Below are positions 26,504 to 35,019 of a DNA stretch of 64,000 nt, piece after piece (positions within the stretch are counted from its first letter, which is position 1; every line of letters starts with the position of its first letter). The notes beneath the pieces are model-generated. The model ran no database searches. It was not told where the DNA came from and saw nothing but the letters and a program-made list of their open reading frames with translations. Where the stretch lies: contig NZ_JABFOE010000006.1 of assembly GCF_013116745.1 (NCBI RefSeq), positions 124,001 to 188,000 on the forward strand, in the 5' to 3' direction. The position numbers and the translations under genes were made by a program. This DNA is from Arthrobacter sp. 260 (GTDB taxonomy: Bacteria > Actinomycetota > Actinomycetes > Actinomycetales > Micrococcaceae).

Positions 26504-27203
26504 GTCGGTGTTCGACGACCTGCTCGAACGGATCATCGACGGCAGGTATCCACCCGGCGCGGCGCTCCCGCCGGAGAACGATCTGGCGGCGTCGTCCGAC
26601 GTGAGTCGGCTGACGGTGCGGGAGGCGCTGAAGCAGTTGCAGGCACAGAACATCGTGCAGGTGAAGCGCGGCCTGGGCACCTACGTGAATCCTGCCGCGC
26701 AGTGGACCAACCTGCAGGCCATCCTGCGGTACGCGTCGACCACAGCCGATTCGCCCGACGTGTCGCTGCGCCTGCTGGAGATCCGCCGGATGGTCGAAAC
26801 CGGTGCGGCCGAGCTGGCCGCGCTGCACGCCACCGATGAGGACCTCGCCCGGATGGAGGAAGCCAACATCGCGCTGCAGGCGGCCCACGAGGCGAAGGAC
26901 CTCGACGCCGTGACGGCAACGGACATCGAGTTCCACGAGGCGATCTTCCGGGCGTCGGCGAACCCCTTTGTGCCGGTGATCCTCGGACCGCTGAGCCAGC
27001 TGCTGTACACAATGCGGCGGGAGACGTCGTCGTTCCATGAGGTGCAGGAGCACGCCATCGCCCATCACCGGCTGGTGCTGGAAGCCATCCGGACCCGTAA
27101 CCCCGAGGTGGCGCGCAAGGCGATGCAGGCCCACATCAACCAGACGTACGACGACTACGAACATTTCATTCACCCAGAAAAACAACACCAGGAGATCAAG
27201 TGA
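26481..27203 (+). CDS. FadR-type GntR transcriptional regulator
   Basis: This 240-residue regulator has an N-terminal winged helix (PPENDLAASSDVSRLTVREALKQLQ) and a C-terminal FCD ligand domain. The metal-ligand residues expected for FCD are present: FHEAIF and the HAIAHHRL pair. It probably senses a sugar acid and controls this operon and the divergent permease. The GTG start at 26481 follows GAAGGGA and lies 23 bp inside the dehydrogenase gene. It overlaps the SDR by four bases (GTGA). Confidence 0.9.
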   Translation: MTRKPLAESVFDDLLERIIDGRYPPGAALPPENDLAASSDVSRLTVREALKQLQAQNIVQVKRGLGTYVNPAAQWTNLQAILRYASTTADSPDVSLRLLEIRRMVETGAAELAALHATDEDLARMEEANIALQAAHEAKDLDAVTATDIEFHEAIFRASANPFVPVILGPLSQLLYTMRRETSSFHEVQEHAIAHHRLVLEAIRTRNPEVARKAMQAHINQTYDDYEHFIHPEKQHQEIK

Positions 27204-27964
27204 CCTTTCCGACAGAACGCACAGCAGTCCTCACCGGTGCAGCCTCCGCCCGCGGCATCGGCCGCGCGACGGCGGACCGGCTGGCCCGCGACGGCTGGTC
27301 CATCGCGATCCTCGACATCGACGGCAGCGCAGCCGAGGAAGCCGCAGCGGACATCGCGCAGCGGCACGGGGTACAGACCGTCGGCGTCGCAGCCGACGTG
27401 TCGGACGAGGCGTCAGTGGATGCAGCCATCACCAAGGTCGAGGCCTCGGTGCCCCCGATCCTCGCGCTGGTAAACCTCGCCGGGATCAGCTCCCCCACCG
27501 AGTTCATGCAGGAGACCAAGGAAGCCTGGGACCGCGTATTCGCCGTCAACATGACCGGCACCTTCCTGGTCACGCAGCGCGCCCTGCACGGGATGATCGA
27601 ACGCAAGCTCGGCCGCGTGGTGAGCATTTCCTCCATCTCGGCGCAGCGCGGCGGCGGCACCTACTCGAAGGTCGCCTACAGTGCATCGAAGGCCGGCATC
27701 ATCGGCTTCACCCGGGCGCTGGCCCGTGAGATGGGCGAGCACGGCATCACGGTCAACGCCGTCGCTCCCGGCCCGGTGGACACCGACATCATGGGCGGCA
27801 CCCTCACCGAGGAACGCAAGCAGGACATGTCCAAGGACATCCTGATGGGTCGGGTCGGCACTGTTGACGACATCGCCGCCCTGATCTGCTTCCTGGTGGG
27901 TCCCGACGCCGGCTACATCACCGCCGCCACCTACGACATCAACGGTGGTCTGCAGATCTCCTAG
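27200..27964 (+). CDS. Short-chain dehydrogenase/reductase
   Basis: This 254-residue classical SDR has the cofactor motif TGAASARGIGRA near the N-terminus, the NLAG-type motif (VNLAGIS), catalytic Ser in SISSISAQ and Tyr/Lys in YSASK. The C-terminus YITAATYDINGGLQI is typical. The substrate is not determined; as the last gene of the kinase-dehydrogenase-GntR operon it may handle a stereoisomer of the sugar acid. It starts with GTG at 27200, overlapping the GntR stop. A strong terminator follows 16 bp after the stop. Confidence 0.9.
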   Translation: MTFPTERTAVLTGAASARGIGRATADRLARDGWSIAILDIDGSAAEEAAADIAQRHGVQTVGVAADVSDEASVDAAITKVEASVPPILALVNLAGISSPTEFMQETKEAWDRVFAVNMTGTFLVTQRALHGMIERKLGRVVSISSISAQRGGGTYSKVAYSASKAGIIGFTRALAREMGEHGITVNAVAPGPVDTDIMGGTLTEERKQDMSKDILMGRVGTVDDIAALICFLVGPDAGYITAATYDINGGLQIS

Positions 27965-27979
27965 CCTTCAGGCTGCAGG

Positions 27980-28011
27980 GGGCGGATCCCTCTTTGGGGG
28001 TCCGCCCTTTT
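27980..28011 (+). terminator. Rho-independent terminator of the sugar-acid operon
   Basis: GGGCGGA and TCCGCCC stems, extended by TCCC/GGGG pairing around a short loop, are followed by TTTT. It lies just after the SDR stop. Confidence 0.85.
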
Positions 28012-28175
28012 GCGTCCTCCCGTCGCACCAGCGAGCGCGTTCGGCGCAGATCCATTGACCCTCCCCATGGGGACCCCTAGGATTTTATCCAATCAGTAGA
28101 AGTGTTCTTCCACGATGTGAATAAACTTTTCATGTTTCGGCGCTGCTGATCCGTATAACAAAGGGGTTCTACGAC

Positions 28176-29540
28176 ATGACATTGCACACCAGCTCCACGT
28201 CAACGGTCCTGGACGGGCTCCGGAACAGCTCGGTGTCCGACGACGACCGGCTTGCGGCCAGCACCGACCGCTCCGGCTATGTCTCGGAGTCCCTCCCCGA
28301 TGGGGTGGTCTTCGCCGAGACGACTGACGACGTCGTACATACCGTTCAGCTCGCCGCCGCCCATTGCACCCCGCTTGTCACGCGCGGCGCCGGAACCGGG
28401 CTCGCGGCGGGGGCCTCGGCCCGGTCGGGCGAGATCGTCCTGGACGTGTCCCGGATGAACAAGATCCTCCGGATCGACCCGGTGGAGCAGCTCGCCGTCG
28501 TCGAACCCGGAGTGCTCAACGCGGAGCTGAATGCTGCCGCCGGCGAGTACGGGCTGTTCTACGCGCCCGACCCGGCGAGCACGGCGATCTGTTCCATTGG
28601 CGGCAACGTAGCGACGAACGCCGGCGGGATGCGCTGCGCGAAGTACGGGGTTACCCGCGAGGCGGTGCTGTCCCTTAACGTGGTGCTGGCCGACGGCCGC
28701 CAGCTCAGGACCGGCCGCGAAACCATGAAGGGCGTCTCCGGGTATGACCTGAATGCGCTGATCGTCGGCTCGGAGGGCACGTTGGGCGTCGTCACTGAGG
28801 CGACGCTGCGGCTCCGCCCGTTGCCAATCGCGACGGCGACCGTCGCCGCGTTCTTCCCGGACTTCGCCACCGCGGCGAAGGCGGCGTCCGCGGTCACGGC
28901 ATCTCGGATCCAGCCTTCGATGCTTGAGCTGATCGACGGGCAGACGCTGGAGGCGATCGACATGGCGATGGGCACCACCTATCGGTCACAGGGCGGCGCG
29001 TTCCTGCTGGCCCAGACCGACGGGTACGGCGCACACCTGGAGCAGGATGTGGTGATCGAGGCGATCAAGCCGTTCGCCACGTCCATTGAGAAGGCGAACG
29101 ACGACGAACACGCCGCCGAGCTGGTGACCGCCCGCCGCGAGGCCATTCCCTGCCTGGAGAAGCTGGGCCGGGTGTCGATCGGCGACATCGGGGTGCCGCG
29201 CGGCCGGCTGGCCGAGGTGGCGGTGGGGCTGAAGGACATCTCGGAGCGCACCGGGGTCCGGATCTACTCGGTGGTGCACGCGTCAGACGGGAACCTGCAC
29301 CCGATGCTGGTGCTGAATCCTGAAGACTCGGTCACCGAGGGGCCGGCGAAGGTTGCCCTCGGGGAGATGTTCTACCTGGCGAAGAGCCTCGGCGGGACGC
29401 TGACCGGCGAGCACGGCATCGGGCTGCTGAAGCGCGACTGGCTGCTGCCCGAACTCGGCGAGGTGTCCCTGGACGTCATGCGCACCATCAAGGACGCCCT
29501 CGACCCGCACGGAATCCTCAACCCCGGGAAGGGCATCTAG
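28176..29540 (+). CDS. FAD-linked oxidase, GlcD / D-lactate dehydrogenase-like
   Basis: This 454-residue flavoprotein has an N-terminal PCMH FAD-binding domain (VTRGAGTGLAAGAS, DPASTAICSIGGNVATNAGG) and the C-terminal FAD-oxidase domain ending LTGEHGIGLLKRDWL and DPHGILNPGKG. It oxidises a 2-hydroxy acid such as glycolate or D-lactate and passes electrons to the respiratory chain. No GlcE/GlcF partner or Fe-S domain is present in the window, which favours the single-subunit D-lactate dehydrogenase type. Its own terminator follows. The lactate permease downstream is transcribed towards it, consistent with hydroxy-acid use. Confidence 0.88.
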   Translation: MTLHTSSTSTVLDGLRNSSVSDDDRLAASTDRSGYVSESLPDGVVFAETTDDVVHTVQLAAAHCTPLVTRGAGTGLAAGASARSGEIVLDVSRMNKILRIDPVEQLAVVEPGVLNAELNAAAGEYGLFYAPDPASTAICSIGGNVATNAGGMRCAKYGVTREAVLSLNVVLADGRQLRTGRETMKGVSGYDLNALIVGSEGTLGVVTEATLRLRPLPIATATVAAFFPDFATAAKAASAVTASRIQPSMLELIDGQTLEAIDMAMGTTYRSQGGAFLLAQTDGYGAHLEQDVVIEAIKPFATSIEKANDDEHAAELVTARREAIPCLEKLGRVSIGDIGVPRGRLAEVAVGLKDISERTGVRIYSVVHASDGNLHPMLVLNPEDSVTEGPAKVALGEMFYLAKSLGGTLTGEHGIGLLKRDWLLPELGEVSLDVMRTIKDALDPHGILNPGKGI

Positions 29541-29554
29541 CCTCTCGGAAGGGC

Positions 29555-29587
29555 GGGCGGTCCGGGACTCCCGGGCCGCCCCTCTTT
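29555..29587 (+). terminator. Rho-independent terminator
   Basis: GGGCGG-TCCGGGA and TCCCGGG-CCGCCC arms form a G+C-rich hairpin followed by CTCTTT, immediately after the GlcD-like gene. Confidence 0.8.
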
Positions 29588-29593
29588 ATGTGC

Positions 29594-29708
29594 CCACACA
29601 AAAGTGCCGCACCTGCAGGGAAGTGGTCGCCCGACGGCGATTCTGCGGGTGCGGCACTTTTCTGTGGATGGGGGGTGCCGGTAGACCACTTTTTTGTGGG
29701 TGGCTGCG
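29594..29708. repeat. Intergenic palindromic repeat, copy A
   Basis: Two 20-bp arms (29594-29613 and 29648-29667) are inverted copies with one mismatch, built on AAAAGTGCCGCACC. A further GTAGACCACTTTT half-unit lies at 29681-29693. The inner block TGCAGGGAAGTGGTCGCC recurs in copy B near 58.8 kb at the same spacing from AAAAGTG. It lies between convergent genes and is not coding. Confidence 0.6.
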
Positions 29709-29810
29709 GGCGGATAGGGGTGCTAATACGTGGTGAAGGGGCGGCGTCCGGGTTCTGGGGACACCGCCCCTAGCTTTTGAGTCTAAACGCGGTCAGGTGA
29801 TGCTGGTGGT

Positions 29811-31736
29811 CTAGACGCGATCCCGGGTGTCGACGTCGTCAATGTCGTCGCCGGAGCCCCTTGAGCCACGGCCTGCAACTGCCGAGTCGTTAGAGCTACC
29901 GTTGCCTCCCCGTAGCCCTCGGCTGCCAGCTGCCGAGTCGTCGGAGCTACCGCCACCGACCCGCGAGACCGCCTCCTTGCCCTGGAACCGCATCATCCAC
30001 CGGGCCAGGAAGAACAGGCCGATGAGCAGCGCCGCCAGGACGAACGTGCCCAGGTTAGCGCCGAAGCCGAAGATGAACAGCGACGCGACAGCCCCTGCGG
30101 CCAGACAGTAGTAGAGGGTCACGAGGATGGTCTTGCGGAGCAGGTCACCCTCCCGTCCCAGCAAGCCCACTGTGGCCGACGCAGCGACAATGTTGTGGAT
30201 CGCAATCGGGTTACCACCCGCGCCACCGACCGCCTGCGCAGCCACTACCTGCTCCGGCGGCACCCCGATAGCAACACCGGTGGAGAACTGGAACTGGGCG
30301 AAGGTCAGGTTGGAGACAGTGTTGGACCCGGCCACAAACGCACCCAGCGCACCGATGAACGGCGCAATGACTGGCCAGGAGACGCCCGAGATGGCTGCAG
30401 CACCCTCCGCCAGGGTGACCGGCATGCTGGACAGGCCAGACGCGTTGAGGTCCGGACCCGACTGGATCAGCACTCGCACCAGCGGCACCGCGAACAGCAG
30501 GGCCACGGCGGTGCCAGCCAACTGCTTCCCCGAGACCTTGAGGGTCTCGGCGATCTGCTGACCGTTCATCCGATGAATCAGGTACCCGAAAACGGCGGCG
30601 AGGATCATCAGGAAGGCCGGCGAATAGAACGGCTGCACGGTGGTGGTGATCCCGGTGCCAAGAATGTTAGCGAACGGAATCTCGATGCCGGTCAGGAATT
30701 CCTTCAGCGATGGGATCACCCGGGTGGCGACCAGCAGCGACGCCATCAGCACGTACGGCGACCAGGCGCTGATGATGCTCATGTGGGTGCGGGAATCGGT
30801 CGCCTGGGTCGGTTCGATGGAGCCCATCCAGCGGTCGGACCAGGAGGACCGCGGACCGAAGTCGAACGTCTCCTTTGGCATCAGGAACCCCTTGCTGGAG
30901 GTGAACATCACCAGCATCAGACCGATCAACCCACCGAACAGGGAAGGGAACTCCGGCCCCAGGAACCGCGCCACGATCACGTACGGAACGGTCATCGCGA
31001 GTGAGGCGTAGATAGCGAACGGCCAGACGGCAAGACCGTCACGGAAACGCCGTTCCGGTCCGAAGAAGCCGGTCAGCATGCACACCAGGATCAGCGGAAT
31101 CAGGATGCCCACGATCGCGTGGATGGCCGCGACCTGGAAGCCGATGTTCGAGACGAACTCCGGCATGGTCAGCCCGAGGACGGCGATGCGCTCGTCCACC
31201 GCAGGGTCGCCACCCAGCCCGTTGGTCACCCCGACGAGGATAGGAGTGCCCACCGCGCCGAAGCTCACCGGGGTGCTCTGGATGATCAGGCCCACCATGA
31301 CGGCGGCCATCGCCGGGAAGCCCATGGCCAGCAACAAGGGGGCGACGACGGCGGCCGGTGTACCGAACCCCGAGGCGCCCTCGATGAAGCTGCCGAACAG
31401 CCAGCCGATGATGATGGCCTGAACCCGCCGGTCAGCCGAGATGTTATTGAACCCGGCACGGATGCTGGCCATCGCCCCACCAATGGTGAGGGTGGAGAGC
31501 AGCAGCAACGCACCAAAGACGATGTAGAGCAGGGTCGCGGCGACGATGAGCCCCTCCAGGGACGCCGCGACGATGCCGGTGAAATCCATTTCCCAGACCA
31601 GCAGTGCTACCAGCACCGCCAACACGTAGCCGACCGGCATGGCGTATTTGGCTGGCCAGCGGAATCCCGCCAGCAATACCCCCACCACCAGAATCGGCGC
31701 TAACGCCAACAAACTGAGCACCGCAAGATTGTCCAT
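29811..31736 (-). CDS. L-lactate permease (LctP family)
   Basis: This 641-residue polytopic inner-membrane transporter of the LctP family takes up lactate and glycolate with protons. Recognised segments include GSFIEGASGFGTPAAVVAPLL, GLIIQSTPVSFGAVGTP and VAGSNTVSNLTFAQFQF. The C-terminal 60 residues form a low-complexity Gly/Ser/Asp tail with an imperfect duplication (SSDDSAAGSRGLRGGNG, SSNDSAVAGRGSRG), longer than usual. I start at ATG 31736 after AAAGGGGA; an in-frame start 17 codons earlier has no ribosome site. With the GlcD-like oxidase it probably forms a hydroxy-acid use module. Confidence 0.92.
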   Translation of the reverse strand: MDNLAVLSLLALAPILVVGVLLAGFRWPAKYAMPVGYVLAVLVALLVWEMDFTGIVAASLEGLIVAATLLYIVFGALLLLSTLTIGGAMASIRAGFNNISADRRVQAIIIGWLFGSFIEGASGFGTPAAVVAPLLLAMGFPAMAAVMVGLIIQSTPVSFGAVGTPILVGVTNGLGGDPAVDERIAVLGLTMPEFVSNIGFQVAAIHAIVGILIPLILVCMLTGFFGPERRFRDGLAVWPFAIYASLAMTVPYVIVARFLGPEFPSLFGGLIGLMLVMFTSSKGFLMPKETFDFGPRSSWSDRWMGSIEPTQATDSRTHMSIISAWSPYVLMASLLVATRVIPSLKEFLTGIEIPFANILGTGITTTVQPFYSPAFLMILAAVFGYLIHRMNGQQIAETLKVSGKQLAGTAVALLFAVPLVRVLIQSGPDLNASGLSSMPVTLAEGAAAISGVSWPVIAPFIGALGAFVAGSNTVSNLTFAQFQFSTGVAIGVPPEQVVAAQAVGGAGGNPIAIHNIVAASATVGLLGREGDLLRKTILVTLYYCLAAGAVASLFIFGFGANLGTFVLAALLIGLFFLARWMMRFQGKEAVSRVGGGSSDDSAAGSRGLRGGNGSSNDSAVAGRGSRGSGDDIDDVDTRDRV

Positions 31737-31965
31737 GGACCAGTCCCCTTTGACTGTGACTCCGCACGACTCCACGACTGTGAGCACGCGTCGGCACCAA
31801 ACTTCGCACCAACATCACGTTTCACATCGTGGAATTATTTTTCCTTTAGCGATTTCGACACTAGGTCCGGGGATATACACAGTCAATGGTCCACGAGCGT
31901 ATTCGGCTCAAAGGCCGCGAACGTGCGATAAGCGGTAGGTGAAGCCCGGCGGGCCGGGAACCCGA

Positions 31966-32553
31966 CTAGACGCCGTCGTCGGACACCTCCCGCAGATGCA
32001 TCCGCTCGCCCTGGCGCCCGAACAGGCTCATGAATTCCACCGGGTTGTCATCGGCCCGGCCGAACCAGTGCGGTGTGCGGGTGTCGAACTCTGCCGCCTC
32101 CCCCGCTGGCAGCACAATGTCCCGATCCCCCAGCACCAGCCGCAGATTCCCGTTCAGCACATACAGCCACTCATAGCCCTCGTGCACCTGCTGAGTTGGC
32201 GTTTCCTGACGGGTACCGCCGGGCAGGATGTGCTTGTACGCCTGGATTCCGCCGGGCTTGCGGGTCAGCGGGATGAGCGTTCCCCAGCTGGCGGTGATCG
32301 GTCGCAGGTGCACGCGCGGGTCGCCGGTGGTCGGGGCGCCCACCAGCTCGTCGAGCGGCACCTGATGCACCTTTGCTAGCGGTAGCAGCAGCTCAAGCGT
32401 CGCCTTCCGCTGGCCAGCTTCCATCCGCGAGAGGGTGCTGACGGAGATGCCGGTGGCCTTGGCCAGCGCGGTCAGGGTGATGTCCCGGCGGATCCGCAGT
32501 GCTTTCAGGCGGGGCCCGACGGCGGCCAGCGCCTCGTCTATTTCCTTGTCCAT
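31966..32553 (-). CDS. XRE-family regulator with C-terminal cupin domain
   Basis: This 195-residue regulator has an N-terminal HTH_3 (LKALRIRRDITLTALAKATG, VSTLSRMEAGQRKA; about 15-65) and a C-terminal cupin (EGYEWLYVLNGNLRLVLGDR, LPAGEAAEFDTRTPHWF). Such proteins sense a small ligand through the cupin. In actinobacteria this type regularly diverges from a thioredoxin-reductase-like oxidoreductase plus methyltransferase, as here. The ATG at 32553 is chosen from the domain boundary; the much longer open frame on this strand is a high-G+C artefact over the opposite genes. A nested palindrome lies in the 66-bp divergent region. Confidence 0.9.
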   Translation of the reverse strand: MDKEIDEALAAVGPRLKALRIRRDITLTALAKATGISVSTLSRMEAGQRKATLELLLPLAKVHQVPLDELVGAPTTGDPRVHLRPITASWGTLIPLTRKPGGIQAYKHILPGGTRQETPTQQVHEGYEWLYVLNGNLRLVLGDRDIVLPAGEAAEFDTRTPHWFGRADDNPVEFMSLFGRQGERMHLREVSDDGV

Positions 32554-32566
32554 GCTCCTAGTTTGC

Positions 32567-32600
32567 CATATCAGCAAAGATGTTTGCACATCTAGATATG
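32567..32600. promoter_or_regulatory. Nested inverted repeats, likely XRE-cupin operator
   Basis: AGATGT-TTGC-ACATCT (32578-32593) is a perfect 6-bp palindrome. It is bracketed by CATATC (32567-32572) and GATATG (32595-32600). It fills the short divergent region of the XRE-cupin and oxidoreductase genes. Confidence 0.6.
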
Positions 32601-32619
32601 CGGCGTCAGGATAAAGGAC

Positions 32620-33621
32620 ATGAACACACACACCACTTCCCTTACCTCCACAGACGTCTACGACGTCGTCATCGTCGGGGGCGGCGCAGCTGGCCTGAGC
32701 GCAGGCCTGATGCTCGGCCGCTGCCGCCGCTCCGTCGCGATCATCGACGGCGGCGAGCCACGCAACGCACCCGCCGCGGGGGTCCACGGCTTCCTGACCC
32801 GCGACGGCATGAAGCCCGCCGAGCTGCTGGCGATCGGCCGCGGCGAGGTCGAGTCCTACGGCGGCACCATCATCGACGGACAGGTGGTCGCCGCCGGACG
32901 CGACGGCAAGGACTTCACCGTCACCCTCGCCAGCGGCCAGGTCGTCACGGGCAAGCGCCTCCTGATCGCCACCGGTCTGGTCGATGGCCTGCCCACCGTC
33001 CCCGGCATCAGCGAGCGCTGGGGCCGTGACGTGCTGCACTGCCCGTTCTGCCACGGCTGGGAGGTCCGCGATCAGACAATTGGGATTCTCGCCACCGGCC
33101 CGATGGCCTCCCACCAGGCGCTCCTGTTCCGTCAGTGGAGCGACAACATCACTCTCTTCCTCCACACCAACCCCATGCCCGCAGCCGAAGAGCTGGAGAA
33201 GCTCGCCGCCCGGGGCATCCGCGTGGTCGAGGGAACCGTCCAGAAACTCAAGGTCGAGGAGGACTCGCTGCGCGGTGTCGTGCTCGACGACGGCCGGACC
33301 ATCCCGCTGGACGCCGTCGTCGTCGGGCCAACCTTCAACGCCCGTGCGGAAGTGTTCGCCGACCTGGGGGTGGCGACAGTCGCTCACGAGTCGGGGGCGG
33401 GAACCTTCATCGCGACGGGTGATGCTGGTGCCACGAACGTCCCCGGCGTCTGGGCGGTGGGCAACGCGGCGAACCTGATGGCGCAGGTGCTCGCGTCGGC
33501 AGCCGATGGCTCGTGGACCGGCGCGATGATTAATATGAGTCTCATGGAAGACGAGCTGCAGCGCGACCTCGCGGCACACCGCAACACCACTGACGCCAAC
33601 CAGACAAAGGTGACCGCATGA
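32620..33621 (+). CDS. NAD(P)/FAD-dependent oxidoreductase, thioredoxin-reductase-like
   Basis: This 333-residue flavoprotein has the FAD motif VVIVGGGAAGLSAGLMLGR near the N-terminus and a CxxC pair, Cys141 and Cys144 in CPFCHGWE. Unlike true TrxB (CATC), this CPFCHG form marks a sister family usually paired with XRE-cupin regulators. The C-terminal FAD-binding segment is GVWAVGNAANLMAQVL. It is probably a cytoplasmic disulfide or small-molecule reductase. Its stop overlaps the methyltransferase start (ATGA). Confidence 0.88.
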   Translation: MNTHTTSLTSTDVYDVVIVGGGAAGLSAGLMLGRCRRSVAIIDGGEPRNAPAAGVHGFLTRDGMKPAELLAIGRGEVESYGGTIIDGQVVAAGRDGKDFTVTLASGQVVTGKRLLIATGLVDGLPTVPGISERWGRDVLHCPFCHGWEVRDQTIGILATGPMASHQALLFRQWSDNITLFLHTNPMPAAEELEKLAARGIRVVEGTVQKLKVEEDSLRGVVLDDGRTIPLDAVVVGPTFNARAEVFADLGVATVAHESGAGTFIATGDAGATNVPGVWAVGNAANLMAQVLASAADGSWTGAMINMSLMEDELQRDLAAHRNTTDANQTKVTA

Positions 33622-34274
33622 CCTCCCACGACCACCACAGCCACGATCACCAGCCCACCGAGTACGACCAGGCCTACTGGGACACCTTCTATAACGAGCG
33701 CCCGGCCATCTGGAGCGGTCAGCCCAACCCGCAGCTGGTCGCCGAGGTGGCTGACCTGACGCCGGGCTCAGCGCTCGACGTCGGCAGTGGCGAGGGTGCC
33801 GACGCCATCTGGCTGGCCCGGCAGGGCTGGACGGTGACCGCCGTCGACATCTCCCAGGTGGCACTCACCCGGGGTGCGGCGATCGCTGCGGCCGACGAGG
33901 AGTCGGCCGCCCGGATCACCTGGGACCGGCAGGACCTGCTGCGGTGGGCGCCGCCGGAGTCGTCCTTCAACCTCATCTCCGCCCAATTCATGCACCTGCC
34001 GAAGGCCGAGCGTGAACCGCTGTTCACCCGGCTGGCGGCCGCCGTCGCGCCGGGTGGCACCCTGTTGATCGTGGGGCACCACCCGACCGACATGGAGTCC
34101 GGCGCGCACCGGCCACCCCGGGCCGACCTCTTCTACACGGCTGAGGAGATCGCCCACCTACTGGATCCCGGACAGTGGGAGATTGTCACTGAATCCCGGG
34201 AACGGGTGCAGAATCACGACGGCGAGGCGTTCACCATCCACGATGCTGTGCTCAGCGCACGCCGGACAGCGTAG
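33618..34274 (+). CDS. Class I SAM-dependent methyltransferase
   Basis: This 218-residue methyltransferase opens with a His-rich N-terminus (SHDHHSHDHQP) and then YDQAYWDTFYNERPAIWSGQPNP. Motif I is ALDVGSGEGADAIWLARQGW and motif II/III VTAVDISQVAL. It resembles TehB/UbiE-like small-molecule methyltransferases. The coupling (ATGA) to the CPFCHG oxidoreductase and control by an XRE-cupin regulator suggest joint detoxification of a reactive or metalloid compound; the substrate is not known. The His-rich start could bind metal. Confidence 0.88.
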   Translation: MTSHDHHSHDHQPTEYDQAYWDTFYNERPAIWSGQPNPQLVAEVADLTPGSALDVGSGEGADAIWLARQGWTVTAVDISQVALTRGAAIAAADEESAARITWDRQDLLRWAPPESSFNLISAQFMHLPKAEREPLFTRLAAAVAPGGTLLIVGHHPTDMESGAHRPPRADLFYTAEEIAHLLDPGQWEIVTESRERVQNHDGEAFTIHDAVLSARRTA

Positions 34275-34371
34275 GTCAGTTTCCGCGCTCCGGGAAGGAT
34301 TTGGGGGCTTCCCGCCTTATAGAAGGGGAGCTGTCCGCAGCACCACCCCCCCCCCACACTTAAGGAATTCC

Positions 34372-34950
34372 ATGACGTATCAAGCAAACACGCCAGTCGC
34401 CGCCACGGCCGCCCAGACCATCTTCCGGGTTGCGCTGGGTGGCGTCCTGGTGGCGCACGGTTCGCAGAAATTGTTCGGCTGGTTCGGCGGTGGAGGCATC
34501 GACGGCACCAGCAAGGGCATGGACGCCATGGGCTTCCGTCCGGCCAAGACCAGCGCCGTGCTGGCCGGGGTCGGCGAGGCTGGAGCGGGCCTTGCTCTCG
34601 CCGTCGGGCTCGGCACTCCAGTAGCTGGCGCTGCCGCCGCAACCACGATGGGTGTCGCCGCGAGCGTGCACACCCCGAACGGTTTCTTTGCGACCGACGG
34701 CGGGTTTGAGTACCCGGTGGTGTTGGGCATTGCCGCAGCGTCGTTCGCCATTGCCGGCGCGGGTGCAGTGTCTCTGGACTCGGCCACCGGGCACGTCCTG
34801 GACCGTCCGTGGATGCGGGCCACCGCGTTGGCTGCCATCCCCGTCGCCATCGGCATTCAGCTCTACCGCCGGCACAAGACCCTCGCGGGTGACGCGAAGT
34901 CAGAGTCGGAAAAGACTCCCGTCGCCGAGGGATCAACCGACCCGGCGTAA
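34372..34950 (+). CDS. DoxX-family membrane protein
   Basis: This 192-residue protein has four hydrophobic helices: AQTIFRVALGGVLVAHGSQKLF with the DoxX hallmark HGxQKLFG, AVLAGVGEAGAGLALAVGLG, YPVVLGIAAASFAIAGAG and a last helix followed by a basic tail. Between helices it carries GGGIDGTSKGMDAMGFRPA. DoxX proteins of this type are linked to thiol stress. It is unrelated in sequence detail to the DoxX at 18005. The ATG at 34372 follows AAGGA. A strong hairpin follows the stop. Confidence 0.87.
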   Translation: MTYQANTPVAATAAQTIFRVALGGVLVAHGSQKLFGWFGGGGIDGTSKGMDAMGFRPAKTSAVLAGVGEAGAGLALAVGLGTPVAGAAAATTMGVAASVHTPNGFFATDGGFEYPVVLGIAAASFAIAGAGAVSLDSATGHVLDRPWMRATALAAIPVAIGIQLYRRHKTLAGDAKSESEKTPVAEGSTDPA

Positions 34951-34963
34951 GCAGTAGCTCGCA

Positions 34964-34997
34964 GAGGCCGTGCACCGGGGTTCCGGTGCACGGCCTC
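34964..34997 (+). terminator. Strong 14-bp hairpin, terminator of the DoxX gene
   Basis: GAGGCCGTGCACCG and CGGTGCACGGCCTC pair perfectly around a short loop. There is only a weak T run after it. Confidence 0.7.
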
Positions 34998-35019
34998 TCG
35001 CGTTAAGGCTGGTGGCACA

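Noticed and set aside
32554-33864. Very long minus-strand open frame extending the XRE-cupin gene upstream by more than 430 codons
   Set aside because: It lies antisense to the oxidoreductase and methyltransferase genes; the extra part is Arg/Gly/Asp-rich without motifs. High G+C keeps the antisense frame open. The true start is at the HTH domain.
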